NCBI GenBank assembly: GCA_937864265.1
Contig: CALMIR010000095.1
Span: 1-46,144, forward strand
Source of the DNA: an uncultured Saprospirales bacterium
GTDB taxonomy: Bacteria > Bacteroidota > Bacteroidia > Chitinophagales > Saprospiraceae
DNA length: 46,144 bases
Direction of reading: 5' to 3'
The position numbers and the translations under genes were made by a program. This document shows, one piece after another, positions 1-8,598 of the stretch (its first letter is position 1; each line of letters begins with the position of its first letter). Under the pieces are notes generated by a model. It had not been told where the DNA came from, ran no database searches, and worked only from the letters and a program-made list of their open reading frames with translations.

Positions 1-172
1 CCCTCACCCTCACTCTCACCCAACTTCTGGATTTCCGATCAATGATGTACCCCGCCTGGCTCATTTCATTCACCATTCGGGCAGGAATTAACGATGTACG
101 ATGTTCGATCTTACTCCCTTACTTTCTTACTGCCTTAGTGTTGCAACACATCCTCACCCTCACCCTCACCCC
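1..172. repeat. Intergenic micro-tandem-repeat region (periods 6, 7 and 8)
   Basis: No gene is supported in these 172 bases. Short imperfect tandem repeats of several periods lie side by side: hexamers of CCTCAC at 2-19 and again three perfect copies at 152-169, heptamers (ACGATGT, ACGATGT, TCGATCT) at 91-111, and four octamers of the form CTTACTnn at 110-141. Read on the minus strand, the 152-172 block gives runs GGGG/GGG/GGG/GG separated by TGA, directly 3' of the M13 peptidase stop codon, so a weak G-quadruplex is possible in that transcript. The function is unknown. Confidence 0.7.
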
Positions 173-2227
173 TTACCAAATCACCACCCTCGAGCTATCC
201 GCCTTGTACAAGGGATCACCTGTCTGAATACCAAAAGCCTCATAAAAAGCAGGCACATTTACCAGAGGGCCAATGGCTCGATACATATCGGGCGCGTGAA
301 CATTCGTATTAATCTGGGTTTTCATCGCATCATCGGTATATTTGCCGCGCCAGATACTTGCCCAAGATATGAAAAAGCGCTGCATTTGGTTAAACCCATC
401 GATAGCACCCGGATCGCCATGCTTGGCCAGGTGGCGCTGCAAGCCATCCAATGCGACATTGACTCCGCCCAAATCGCCGATATTTTCCCCCAAGGTAAAC
501 TCGCCATTGACAAATACACCGGGAATCGGTTCGTAGGCACTATACTGTTGCGCCAAGCGCGTTGTTTGCGCTTCGAAGCGCTGGCGATCTTCCTCTGTCC
601 ACCAATTTACCAAATTGCCTTTGGCATCAAAACGGCTGCCCTGATCGTCGAAACCATGTGAAATTTCATGCCCAATAACACCGCCAATACCGCCAAAATT
701 GACTGCTGCATCCACTTGGTAGTTGTAATAAGGCGGCTGTAAGATAGCAGCCGGGAAAACGATTTCGTTGTACAGCGGATTGTAATAAGCATTGACCACC
801 TGGGGTGCCAAAAACCACTCGTCGCGGTCAACTGCTTTGCCTACTTTGGCTAGGTTTTCTGCCCAATTCCATCGGGAAACCTGTAGCATATTGCCCACAA
901 AAGAACCGCCATCCTCAAAGCTTTTCACGCTCAATTGGCCATAATCTTTCCACTTATCCGGGTAAGCTATTTTTACCCGCAGTTTTTCCAATTTCTCGAG
1001 GGCTTTAGTTTTGGTAGAATCGGACATCCATTCCAGCTTTTTGATCCGTTCTGCGTAAGCACCTTTTAGATCATTGACCAGTTCAACCGCCACAGCTTTT
1101 GCCTCGGGCGGGAAATAGGCGTCCACATATAACTTGCCCAAAGCTTCTCCAATCACTTCATTACAAACCTCCACCACGCGCTCCTGGCGAGGCGGCATTT
1201 GCTCCACTCCGCCCAAGACCTTATTGTAAAAATCGAAATGCGCCTGTTCAAAATCGCTACTGAGGTAGGGCAACAAGTCATTGACCAAACACCATTTCGT
1301 ATAAGTTTTCAGGTCTTCGATGGATTCCTCTTTAAAACGTTTTTCCAAAGAGCTGAGGAAGGCCGGTTGAAAAACGAGGACACTGTCCAAGTCCTGGAGT
1401 TTCCATTGCTGGAAAAAGCCTTTCCAATCAAAGGAAGGCAACATGCCGGATAAATCGGCTACCGATCGGGGGTTGTTGAACAACAGCGGGTTGCGGTTTT
1501 GAATTTTATTGTACATCGGCTCGGCCAGGCGTTGCTCTAAGGCAAACAGGCGCTTGGCCTTAGCTTCTGCTGTAGCTGTATCATCGCCACACAAGCTAAA
1601 TACCCGGCTGATGTGCTTTTGGTACTCGCCCTGAATGCGTAGGGTTTCGTCATCCGTACCGACATAATAATCTTTATTGGGCAAGCCCAGGTTGGCAGCT
1701 CCAATCACGCCAGCATTTACGGCGCTGTTGTTCAGGTCGGGAAAAGCGGAGAAGGAAAAAAAGGCGCCAGTTCCCAAATCTGCGGATGCCGTCAGGTACT
1801 GTTGCAAGCCCGCCAGGTCATTGATGGCATCAATTTTATCCATTTCTGCTTGCAAAGGCTTTACGCCCAAGTCGTTGATGCGATTGGTATCCATGGCTAC
1901 CTGGAAAAACAACAGGGCTTTGGCTTGGTCAGAACCTTCCTTATAATCTTCAGGTTTTGCATCGATCAATACCGCTTGCACTTTTTCATTGGTCTGCTTG
2001 GCCAACTCATCGAAAGCGCCCCAACTGCCCCGATCGGATGGAATGGCTGTTTTATCCAGCCAGCCGCCATTTGCGAAGCGATAAAAATCTTGTCGTGGAT
2101 CGGCGTTTTGATCCATCATGCTCAGGTCAATCCCTGGGGTTTTGACAGCTTCCTGAGCCGCCTCTTTTTTGCAGGAAACTGCTAAAAGCAGTAAGCATAA
2201 AATTGGAAAAATTGGTTTTATCGACAT
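173..2227 (-). CDS. M13 family zinc metallopeptidase, lipoprotein (PepO/neprilysin-like)
   Basis: A 684-residue endopeptidase of the neprilysin/PepO family, which cleaves oligopeptides outside the cytoplasm. The N-terminus is a signal peptide ending in a lipobox (LLLLAVSC, Cys about residue 19), so the protein should be lipid-anchored. Residues ~35-430 look like the M13 N-terminal domain and ~490-684 the catalytic domain. The zinc motif HEISH is at 520-524, and the third ligand and its partner lie in GENIGDLGG (E581, D585). The protein ends in a short hydrophobic tail with a terminal Trp, as M13 enzymes usually do. Length matches the family. The start is the ATG at 2227, supported by the signal peptide. 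It is divergent from the TerB-like gene. The family call is secure; the physiological substrate is unknown. Confidence 0.95.
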   Translation of the reverse strand: MSIKPIFPILCLLLLAVSCKKEAAQEAVKTPGIDLSMMDQNADPRQDFYRFANGGWLDKTAIPSDRGSWGAFDELAKQTNEKVQAVLIDAKPEDYKEGSDQAKALLFFQVAMDTNRINDLGVKPLQAEMDKIDAINDLAGLQQYLTASADLGTGAFFSFSAFPDLNNSAVNAGVIGAANLGLPNKDYYVGTDDETLRIQGEYQKHISRVFSLCGDDTATAEAKAKRLFALEQRLAEPMYNKIQNRNPLLFNNPRSVADLSGMLPSFDWKGFFQQWKLQDLDSVLVFQPAFLSSLEKRFKEESIEDLKTYTKWCLVNDLLPYLSSDFEQAHFDFYNKVLGGVEQMPPRQERVVEVCNEVIGEALGKLYVDAYFPPEAKAVAVELVNDLKGAYAERIKKLEWMSDSTKTKALEKLEKLRVKIAYPDKWKDYGQLSVKSFEDGGSFVGNMLQVSRWNWAENLAKVGKAVDRDEWFLAPQVVNAYYNPLYNEIVFPAAILQPPYYNYQVDAAVNFGGIGGVIGHEISHGFDDQGSRFDAKGNLVNWWTEEDRQRFEAQTTRLAQQYSAYEPIPGVFVNGEFTLGENIGDLGGVNVALDGLQRHLAKHGDPGAIDGFNQMQRFFISWASIWRGKYTDDAMKTQINTNVHAPDMYRAIGPLVNVPAFYEAFGIQTGDPLYKADSSRVVIW

Positions 2228-2319
2228 AATGATTTTTTTTCTGCCCGAAAAATACTAATTTAAAGGCTGGCGAAGGGCGCAATTATTGCTGTACTGTGCG
2301 TCACTTTCCAACAAAAGTT

Positions 2320-2327
2320 TATTTTTG
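2320..2327 (+). promoter_or_regulatory. Candidate -7 promoter box for the TerB-like gene
   Basis: TATTTTTG fits the Bacteroidetes -7 consensus TAnnTTTG and sits 18 bp before the ATG at 2346. No clear TTTG lies at the expected -33 spacing. Its position between two in-frame ATGs (2286 and 2346) argues for the downstream start. Confidence 0.35.
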
Positions 2328-2345
2328 CGGCAAAACCAGACCAAC

Positions 2346-2801
2346 ATGCATTTAGAACATTTGACTGCAGCAGAAAAACAGGCGCTGATTGACGCTTTTC
2401 CTTATGTGCTTTTATTGGTAGCTGGCGCCGATGGCGTGATTGACGAGAACGAATTGGAAACCGCCGAGAAAGTAGCTCAAGTGAGGAGCTTCGCCACTGA
2501 CGTGGACTTTAAGCATTTTTATACGGAAGTAAGTGATCATTTGTTGAGCCGTTTGGAAGCTTTAAAAGCCAATTTACCAGACGATGTAGCAGAGCAGCAG
2601 GCTATTATCAGTGCAGAGTTGAGCAGGCTCAACGAAATTTTCCCTAAAATCGATTATATTTCAGCGAAAAAACTGTACAAAGACCTGCTTTCTTTTGCCA
2701 AACACATCGCCAAAGCATCGGGAGGCTTTGCAGGCTTTCTATCCGTGAGCAATGAAGAGGCGGATGTATTGAATTTGTCGATGATCAACCCCATCGAATA
2801 A
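2346..2801 (+). CDS. TerB-like (tellurite-resistance/DjlA-type) domain protein
   Basis: A 151-residue, mostly helical acidic cytoplasmic protein. Near residues 18-35 it has the TerB-type pattern VLLLVAGADGVIDENE, in which a helix runs into an acidic DGxIDxxE loop. TerB-like domains bind metal and are often found in stress or envelope-linked proteins, but no precise role can be assigned. I prefer the ATG at 2346 over an in-frame ATG at 2286: the first 20 residues of the longer form do not look like family sequence, and a candidate -7 box lies between the two. The gene stands alone, divergent from the M13 peptidase. Downstream inverted repeats could end its transcript. Confidence 0.6.
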   Translation: MHLEHLTAAEKQALIDAFPYVLLLVAGADGVIDENELETAEKVAQVRSFATDVDFKHFYTEVSDHLLSRLEALKANLPDDVAEQQAIISAELSRLNEIFPKIDYISAKKLYKDLLSFAKHIAKASGGFAGFLSVSNEEADVLNLSMINPIE

Positions 2802-2832
2802 CCATACCTGCTCTCTGATCATTTTTTGCTGT

Positions 2833-2868
2833 AACGGATTGACGCAACGAGCACTATAACAATCCGTT
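2833..2868. repeat. Perfect 9-bp inverted repeat between genes
   Basis: AACGGATTG at 2833-2841 and CAATCCGTT at 2860-2868 are exact reverse complements with an 18-nt spacer. A second perfect repeat follows (TGGCCAA at 2887-2893, TTGGCCA at 2907-2913). Neither is followed by a T-run, so they could form a weak terminator, an mRNA stem in the leader of the next gene, or a protein site. Confidence 0.5.
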
Positions 2869-2926
2869 GCTCCACCTAGTAAAAATTGGCCAAGTACCAT
2901 AATGCTTTGGCCAGCGTTATAGGAGT

Positions 2927-4219
2927 ATGAATCGTATAACCCTTTTTTCATTGCTGTTTTTTTGTGCTGCTGCTTTTGTGGTGCAAGCCCAAGAGGACGA
3001 CGATATGCCGTTTATAGATACGGTATATGTGGACTATTTAAAATCGGTAAAGCTCTGGTCGGATAATGTTTACCCCATCGTATCGCTGGATGGTGGTCAG
3101 TTGTATTTTTCTTTCGATGATATTGATGGCGATGTCCGGGACTATTATTACTCGATTGTACACTGTGATAAAGACTGGAAACCATCCAACCTCAGCGAAC
3201 AGGAATACCTGGATGGTTTCCCGGATGAACGCATCGAAACATTTCAGTTCTCCTATAAAACAGAGCAGAGCTATACTAATTACAGCCTCCGCTTGCCCAA
3301 TGACCGAATGAGTTGGCGCTTGTCGGGCAATTACCTGCTTAAAATATATGAAGATACTGCGGACGGAAGAATTCTGGTCATCACCCGCCGCTTTGTCGTC
3401 TTTGAAAACTTCCTGCTCATCACGCCGACCATGCAACGCCCTGGCGTGGTCAGCAAGCTGCATACGCATCAGGAGATTGATTTCATCGTAGAAGGAGATG
3501 AATTGAGGATATTTAACCCCATGCTGGAAGTAACTGCTACCGTTTTGCAAAACGGGCGTTGGGATAATGCGGTCTATCATACGCCGCCTAAATTTGAAAG
3601 AAGTGAAAAGCTGGTATTCGACCATCAGGATGTGGTCGTCTTTGAAGCCGGCAATGAATTTCGACCTTTGGACTTGCGCAATCTCCGACTGGCTACTTTT
3701 AATGTCGCAGATATCCGACTGGTGGACAAAACTTTTTATGTCGAATTGGGCATAGACGTTCCTAAAAGCCTTCGCGCTCACGTTTCGGCGCAAGATTTGG
3801 ACGGCAACTTTTTCATCCATACCAATGAGCAGCCCGATAATATACTCTCCGCCAATTATGCGGAAGTTTTGTTCAAATTGGAAACTCCTTACCGCTATCT
3901 GGACAAAGATATTTACCTTTTTGGCGCTTTTACCGACTGGCAACTCAAACCGGAATACAAGCTCGTCTATAACGAAGCGCTCAACCTCTATGTTGGAAAA
4001 GCTACCCTCAAGCAAGGTTTTTACGATTATGCCTATGTCACCTTACAGCGGCCTTCAAACACCAAAAAAGCCAAGACGGCGCCATTGCCCAGTTTTGAAG
4101 ACATCGAGGGCAACCGTCAGGAAACGATCAACACTTATACCATCCTGATTTACTATACGCCCCTGGGCAGTCGCCAACATCGGGTGATTGGTTACAAATC
4201 TTTTTCGTCCAATTTCTGA
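2927..4219 (+). CDS. DUF5103 protein, type IX secretion system plug protein
   Basis: A 430-residue exported protein of the DUF5103 family, reported as the plug that closes the SprA translocon of the T9SS when no cargo is passing. A signal peptide (hydrophobic ~5-18, cleavage after VQAQ) precedes a beta-rich body with family-typical segments such as YSIVHCDKDWKPSNLSEQEY near residue 80 and YLDKDIYLFGAFTDW near 325; the latter resembles a CBM48/E-set-like fold. Length is normal for the family. The AGGAG before the ATG is only one base away, too close for a classical ribosome site, which is unremarkable in Bacteroidota. Together with the GldN-like gene and two tailed cargos, it shows the organism runs a T9SS. 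Confidence 0.85.
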   Translation: MNRITLFSLLFFCAAAFVVQAQEDDDMPFIDTVYVDYLKSVKLWSDNVYPIVSLDGGQLYFSFDDIDGDVRDYYYSIVHCDKDWKPSNLSEQEYLDGFPDERIETFQFSYKTEQSYTNYSLRLPNDRMSWRLSGNYLLKIYEDTADGRILVITRRFVVFENFLLITPTMQRPGVVSKLHTHQEIDFIVEGDELRIFNPMLEVTATVLQNGRWDNAVYHTPPKFERSEKLVFDHQDVVVFEAGNEFRPLDLRNLRLATFNVADIRLVDKTFYVELGIDVPKSLRAHVSAQDLDGNFFIHTNEQPDNILSANYAEVLFKLETPYRYLDKDIYLFGAFTDWQLKPEYKLVYNEALNLYVGKATLKQGFYDYAYVTLQRPSNTKKAKTAPLPSFEDIEGNRQETINTYTILIYYTPLGSRQHRVIGYKSFSSNF

Positions 4220-4407
4220 TGCCTTAAATTGAGCCATTAATCCACGTTTCCGGCTTTTTCATATAAATTTTTGCGCTGCCATTCCTTCCTTTGCTAGTAT
4301 TGTGTTGTGGTAAGGCGAGGGCATTTCGTTGCTTGCCTGCTTATTTAACTTTTTTTCTTCTTTGACCATTTTCGTGGAAGGAGAATCAATTTTTTAATGA
4401 AAAAGCC

Positions 4408-5841
4408 ATGCTAAAGAAAATCACCCTAACATTAATGACAATTGGACTATTTTTTGCTGGTCAAGTTTCCGCTCAGGAATCCTGGTCTTTGGCCAAATGC
4501 ATCGAATACGCCCGACTCAACAACCTCAGCGTCAAACAAGCGCAGTACACCATTGAAAATGCAAAACTGGACAACCAGTGGAATCAGTTCAGTCGCCTAC
4601 CAACAGTAAGTGGCCGTGCTAGCGCTGGTTATCAATTTGGCCGTACCATCGACCCTTTCTCCAATACCTTCGTCACGGAGCGGGTAGGCTTTAACAGTTA
4701 CGGCGTGGATGCTAGTATGACTTTGTACGCTGGCAATCGCATCAATAACTCGATCAAACAAAGTAAAATTGATCTAGAATCGGCCCACTTGCAAGCCCAA
4801 GCTACGGTCAACGACATTTCCCTCAGCATCGCCAATGCTTACCTAAATATTCTACTGGCGCAGGAGCAATTGGACAATGCTCAAAATCGGCTTCGGCTTT
4901 CACAAAATCAGTTGGAACAAACCGATAAACTCATCAACGCAGGTACATTGCCGCCCAACGACCGCCTCGATATCGTGGCGCAAATCGCAATAGACGAACA
5001 AGGCATCATTGAAGCCCAAAATTTGGTAACTACTGGCTATCTGAATCTCAAACAACTGATGGAAATCGACCCCAATACGGATATTCAGATTGTGCGCCCG
5101 GATGAAGCACTTTTCCAAGATATGGATGCGGCGCAGTTGTACAACCTGGATAAAGTATATAGCGCAGCACTGCAAACCCAGCCAGGTATCCGAGCTGCCG
5201 ACTTAGACCTCGAAAGTGCGAAACTGGGTGAAAACATCGCTCGTGGTAGCTTTCTGCCAACACTTAGTCTTTTTGGCGGCTTGAGTACCAACTACTCCAC
5301 AGCAGCGAAAAATCCAATTTTTGGGCTGGAGCGTTTCCCGACAACGATTTATTTTGACGATGTGCCAACCGTGGTAGATGTAGAGCAGTTCACCTCGATC
5401 GGGACAGAGAATATCTCTTTTACCGATCAAATTAATGAAAACTTTGGCCAGAATTTTGGCGTAAGCCTGGGCATTCCCATTTACAGCAACCACCAAAATA
5501 AGATCAACCTGGAACGTGCCAGGCTGGCCACCCTCAATACAGAAGTGACCAACCGGCAATTGAGGCAACAATTGAAATCGGATGTTCAACTGGCGATCAC
5601 TAATGCCCGTGCTTCTTCTGAAAACTTAAAAGCTGCTCAGCGTTCCCTTGAAGCCACCGAAGCCGCCTTTGACAATGCACAAAAAAGATTTGACCTGGGC
5701 GCTATCAATACCCTGGAATTCATTACAGCTCGCAATAATTATGACATCTCTCAGGTAGAACTCATTCGTTCCCGTTATCAGCACCTTTTCAATTTGAAAA
5801 TCATTGACTTTTATCTGGGCAACGTAATCCAGTTGGATTAG
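4408..5841 (+). CDS. TolC family outer-membrane efflux protein
   Basis: A 477-residue outer-membrane factor. The signal peptide is clear (MLKKITLTLMTIGLFFAG..., cleavage after VSAQ). Two OEP repeats follow, each with long coiled-coil helices (about 95-215 and 345-460) and short beta segments, the layout of a trimeric TolC channel-tunnel. ESWSLAKCIEYARLNNLSVK just after the signal peptide is the usual OEP opening. It forms the outer-membrane exit of a tripartite pump or type I exporter with the membrane-fusion protein downstream. The intervening 128 bp hold a repeat array, so the two genes may not be strictly co-transcribed. A five-codon ORF (ATG at 4397) overlaps the start but is probably incidental. 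Confidence 0.93.
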   Translation: MLKKITLTLMTIGLFFAGQVSAQESWSLAKCIEYARLNNLSVKQAQYTIENAKLDNQWNQFSRLPTVSGRASAGYQFGRTIDPFSNTFVTERVGFNSYGVDASMTLYAGNRINNSIKQSKIDLESAHLQAQATVNDISLSIANAYLNILLAQEQLDNAQNRLRLSQNQLEQTDKLINAGTLPPNDRLDIVAQIAIDEQGIIEAQNLVTTGYLNLKQLMEIDPNTDIQIVRPDEALFQDMDAAQLYNLDKVYSAALQTQPGIRAADLDLESAKLGENIARGSFLPTLSLFGGLSTNYSTAAKNPIFGLERFPTTIYFDDVPTVVDVEQFTSIGTENISFTDQINENFGQNFGVSLGIPIYSNHQNKINLERARLATLNTEVTNRQLRQQLKSDVQLAITNARASSENLKAAQRSLEATEAAFDNAQKRFDLGAINTLEFITARNNYDISQVELIRSRYQHLFNLKIIDFYLGNVIQLD

Positions 5842-5845
5842 AATA

Positions 5846-5938
5846 GTTTCTGGTTTCTAGTTTCAAGTTCCTATGAAACGAGAAACTTGAAACTTGAAAC
5901 CAGAAACTTGAGACTTGAAACCTGAGACTTGGAACTTA
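5846..5938. repeat. Heptamer tandem array with a long imperfect hairpin
   Basis: From 5883 to 5938 there are eight consecutive 7-bp units (AAACTTG, AAACTTG, AAACCAG, AAACTTG, AGACTTG, AAACCTG, AGACTTG, GAACTTA). The 24 bases at 5846-5869 are the reverse complement of 5884-5907 with a single mismatch, giving a 24-bp stem around a 14-nt loop. It lies in the tolC-MFP gap, 4 bases after the tolC stop codon. It could attenuate or process the transcript, or be a dispersed chromosomal repeat. Confidence 0.85.
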
Positions 5939-5969
5939 AACCGCACTTCACCTATTATCAAATACAAAC

Positions 5970-7352
5970 ATGGCTACATCAAAAAGAAGAAATAACACGC
6001 TTATCTACGTCCTGGTTGGGTTGATAGCAATCCTGATCACCGCGTTAATCATCCGCAATCAAAACAAACCCAAAGGCGAAAAAGTCATTGCCGAAAAAGC
6101 GCAAAAGCGCACCATCATCGAAGAAGTATCTGCCAGTGGCAAAGTATTTCCACAAACAGAGGTAAAAATCAGTTCCGACGTTTCTGGCGAGATCGTTGAA
6201 TTGTTGGTGGAAGACGGCGACTCGGTGGTGGCCGGACAGTTGCTCGCCCGCATAGACCCCGATGCCTACCAATCGCAAGTGGAGCAAAGCATTGCAGGGG
6301 TAAATGCCGCTAAAGCGCAAATGGCCAACAGCCAATCGCAAGTGGAACAATTTAAAGCACAAAAGGAGCAAATTGAAGCACAACTCGTCAATGCCCGCGA
6401 CATCCACAAGCGCAACGAAAAATTGTACAAGGAAGGGGTGATTGCCGAAGCTGATTTTCAGCAATCGCTGTCCAGTATGCGGGCCTTAGAAGCCAATTTG
6501 CGCGCAGCGGAAGCTAGTATCAAATCGGCTCAAGAAAGCGCTCAGGCGGCCCGATTTAACGTACAAAGTTCGGAGGCAATGCTCAAAGAAGTGAGGACCA
6601 GCCTGCGCCGTACCGATATTTTTGCGCCAATGTCGGGTATCATATCCAGCCTCTCCGTAGAAGAAGGCGAACGCGTAGTCGGTACCATACAAATGGCAGG
6701 AACGGAAATGATGCGCATCGCCAACCTGAATGCGATGGAAGTGCGCGTAGAAGTGAGCGAAAACGATATTCCACGGGTAACCATCGGCGACGAGGTGGAC
6801 ATTGAAGTAGATGCCTACATCAAGCGGGTATTCAAAGGGAAGGTCACCCAAATCGCCCACTCCTCCAACACTGCCGGACTTGAAACAACCCTCACCAGCG
6901 ACCAAGTCACCAATTTTGAAGTTCGAATCAATATTGAGCCTGATTCTTACAAGGATCTGATCACGCCCAAAAAGCCCTACCCATTCCGCCCGGGCATGAC
7001 AGCTTCGGTGGATATTCGAACCGAGGAGGAAAGCGGCATACTCACCATACCCATTCAAGCAGTAACCACTCGCGAGAAGGATGAAAACAAGAAAAAATAT
7101 AAAAAAGAGGGCGAGGAGGAAAACCTTGATCCCAATGAGTTGATGGAGGTGGTTTTTGTCGTCTCAGCGGATACGGTAAAAATGGTAGAGGTAAACACGG
7201 GCATACAGGACGACACTTACATTCACATTGTGAAGGGTTTGCAAGAAGGCGATGAAGTGGTCACCGGGCCTTATGCTGTGATTTCGCGGGAACTGAAAGA
7301 GGGAGATGCCATTCAGATCGTGAAGGAAGACGAATTGTACGACAACAAGTAA
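5970..7352 (+). CDS. Periplasmic adaptor (membrane-fusion) subunit, HlyD/MacA type
   Basis: A 460-residue membrane-fusion protein linking an inner-membrane pump to TolC. A single N-terminal membrane segment lies at ~12-30. A split biotinyl-lipoyl domain follows (first half ~58-90 around GEIVELLVEDGDSVVAGQLL, second half ~205-225 around IFAPMSGIISSLSVEEGERV) around an Ala/Gln-rich alpha-hairpin coiled coil (~95-195). A beta-barrel and a membrane-proximal domain complete it. A charged Lys/Glu-rich insert (~370-390) sits in the C-terminal part. The order TolC-adaptor with a MacA-like adaptor suggests a MacB-type ABC or RND permease partner, but none is encoded in this window. The next gene starts 3 bp later and is probably co-transcribed. 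Confidence 0.9.
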   Translation: MATSKRRNNTLIYVLVGLIAILITALIIRNQNKPKGEKVIAEKAQKRTIIEEVSASGKVFPQTEVKISSDVSGEIVELLVEDGDSVVAGQLLARIDPDAYQSQVEQSIAGVNAAKAQMANSQSQVEQFKAQKEQIEAQLVNARDIHKRNEKLYKEGVIAEADFQQSLSSMRALEANLRAAEASIKSAQESAQAARFNVQSSEAMLKEVRTSLRRTDIFAPMSGIISSLSVEEGERVVGTIQMAGTEMMRIANLNAMEVRVEVSENDIPRVTIGDEVDIEVDAYIKRVFKGKVTQIAHSSNTAGLETTLTSDQVTNFEVRINIEPDSYKDLITPKKPYPFRPGMTASVDIRTEEESGILTIPIQAVTTREKDENKKKYKKEGEEENLDPNELMEVVFVVSADTVKMVEVNTGIQDDTYIHIVKGLQEGDEVVTGPYAVISRELKEGDAIQIVKEDELYDNK

Positions 7353-7355
7353 CCC

Positions 7356-7946
7356 ATGCAGCTAGACAGGCGCCCGGCGCTCATTATTTTCATTAAAAAT
7401 CCAGAGAAAGGCAAGGTAAAAACCCGGATCGCTCAAAGCGTTGGCGATGACAAGGCGCTGGAGGTTTACCTTGCCTTACTGGAACATACCCGACGGATGA
7501 GCCTTGCTGTTGACGCCAGGCGCTACCTCTATTACAGCAATTTTATTGACCACTCTGACGCTTGGGCAGCGGCTCATTTTATCAAAAAACTACAGCGAGG
7601 CGCTGATTTGGGCGAACGCATGCACAACGCCTTTGCAGAAACTTTACCCGAAACGGATAAGGCCGTCATTATCGGCAGCGACTGCCTTGCCTTACAAGCT
7701 GATTTTGTGGAGCAGGCTTTCCAGGCATTGGACAAGTACGACTATGTTATTGGCCCTTCAACCGATGGCGGCTACTACCTCTTGGGCATGAAACGAGCTA
7801 ATAAAGCCTTGTTTGAGGGCATTGCCTGGAGTACGGAAGTGGTATTAGCGCACACCCTGGAGCGAATCGAGCAGGAAAACGCGACTTACCTGCTGCTCCC
7901 TGCACTGACAGATATTGACCATTGGGAAGATTGGCTAAAGGCGTGA
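7356..7946 (+). CDS. DUF2064 glycosyltransferase (TIGR04282-like)
   Basis: A 196-residue cytoplasmic nucleotide-diphospho-sugar transferase fold. The opening PALIIFIKNPEKGKVKTRIA matches the family's nucleotide-binding start (KxPxxGxVKTRLA), and IGSDCLAL near 108 and IGPSTDGGYYLLGM near 135 match its DxP/DGGY motifs. The TIGR04282 group includes enzymes tied to arsenosugar biosynthesis, but no other gene of that pathway is nearby, so the substrate is open. The start is 3 bp after the adaptor stop, implying one transcript. The gene ends 1 bp from the convergent Uma2 gene. Confidence 0.8.
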   Translation: MQLDRRPALIIFIKNPEKGKVKTRIAQSVGDDKALEVYLALLEHTRRMSLAVDARRYLYYSNFIDHSDAWAAAHFIKKLQRGADLGERMHNAFAETLPETDKAVIIGSDCLALQADFVEQAFQALDKYDYVIGPSTDGGYYLLGMKRANKALFEGIAWSTEVVLAHTLERIEQENATYLLLPALTDIDHWEDWLKA

Positions 7947-7947
7947 A

Positions 7948-8460
7948 TTAAACCAAGCGTTCAAAAACAGGCTTTACCTCCAAGCTAATGCCTATTGCAG
8001 GGTCTTCTAAAAGCCCCTCACTGAAGTATAAATTTTGGCCATCTGGCAGTAGTACATAAATCGCCTTGAAAGCGGGAACCACAATCCAAGCTGATTTTAC
8101 CCCTGCCGGGAAATAAACCTCCCATACTTTGTCTGCTAAATACTCCAGGGATTGACTGGGAGAAAGAATCTCAATAGTTGTAAGCGGCATCACCTTTTCT
8201 TTGGCCTGCGTTTCTTTGCGATCCAGTTTTTGAGTACGGGGATAAATAAGAATATCCGGTGTGCTGGCGGGATCGGTATCCAAGGTTACTTCTGACGGAA
8301 AGTCAAATTGTTCGTTGTATTTCGTTCTCAATATAAAAATCAGGTCTGACTGGATATAGCCGTGTATTCGATTTGGCATAGGTTTGTTCCTTTCTAGAGT
8401 ATAGTTTTCCAAATTGCTTTCCGAGTATATCCCAAAAGGAGCATCGTCTTCTTTCATCAT
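7948..8460 (-). CDS. Uma2 family (DUF820) endonuclease-like protein
   Basis: A 170-residue protein with the restriction-endonuclease-like fold of the Uma2/DUF820 family. The PD-(D/E)xK core is visible as PDILIYP (~87) and TTIEILSPSQS (~112), followed by a conserved K/YF...G pattern (DKVWEVYFPAGVKSAWIV). Uma2 proteins abound in cyanobacteria and occur scattered in Bacteroidota; their biological role is largely unknown. Two adjacent ATGs open the ORF, and either could be used. It is a single gene between a convergent neighbour and the typA terminator. Confidence 0.75.
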   Translation of the reverse strand: MMKEDDAPFGIYSESNLENYTLERNKPMPNRIHGYIQSDLIFILRTKYNEQFDFPSEVTLDTDPASTPDILIYPRTQKLDRKETQAKEKVMPLTTIEILSPSQSLEYLADKVWEVYFPAGVKSAWIVVPAFKAIYVLLPDGQNLYFSEGLLEDPAIGISLEVKPVFERLV

Positions 8461-8537
8461 TGTTGAGTTTACAGCATTGAATCCTTTACAAATATACTAA
8501 AATAATCCTTCTTTGACAAATCTTGTGATTTCAAAAC

Positions 8538-8577
8538 AAAAGCGCCTTTCAGACATTCCATCCGAAAGGCGCTTTTT
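8538..8577 (-). terminator. Rho-independent terminator of typA
   Basis: A perfect 13-bp inverted repeat (AAAAGCGCCTTTC at 8538-8550, GAAAGGCGCTTTT at 8564-8576) with a 13-nt loop lies 22 bp beyond the typA stop codon. Read on the minus strand, the stem runs into TTTTGTTTTG, a good intrinsic terminator. The A/T flanks on both sides could let it work in either direction. Confidence 0.9.
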
Positions 8578-8598
8578 CATATCTATTCAGGCCAGTTT

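Noticed and set aside
101-661. 186-residue frame on the plus strand
   Set aside because: It begins in the micro-repeats and runs antisense through the M13 peptidase catalytic domain; no start signal or domain supports it.
3038-4015. 325-residue frame on the minus strand
   Set aside because: It is antisense to the DUF5103 plug gene, which has a signal peptide and family motifs; the antisense frame has no recognisable domain.
5883-5938. A CRISPR array
   Set aside because: Units are 7 bp, adjacent and without unique spacers, so this is a tandem repeat.
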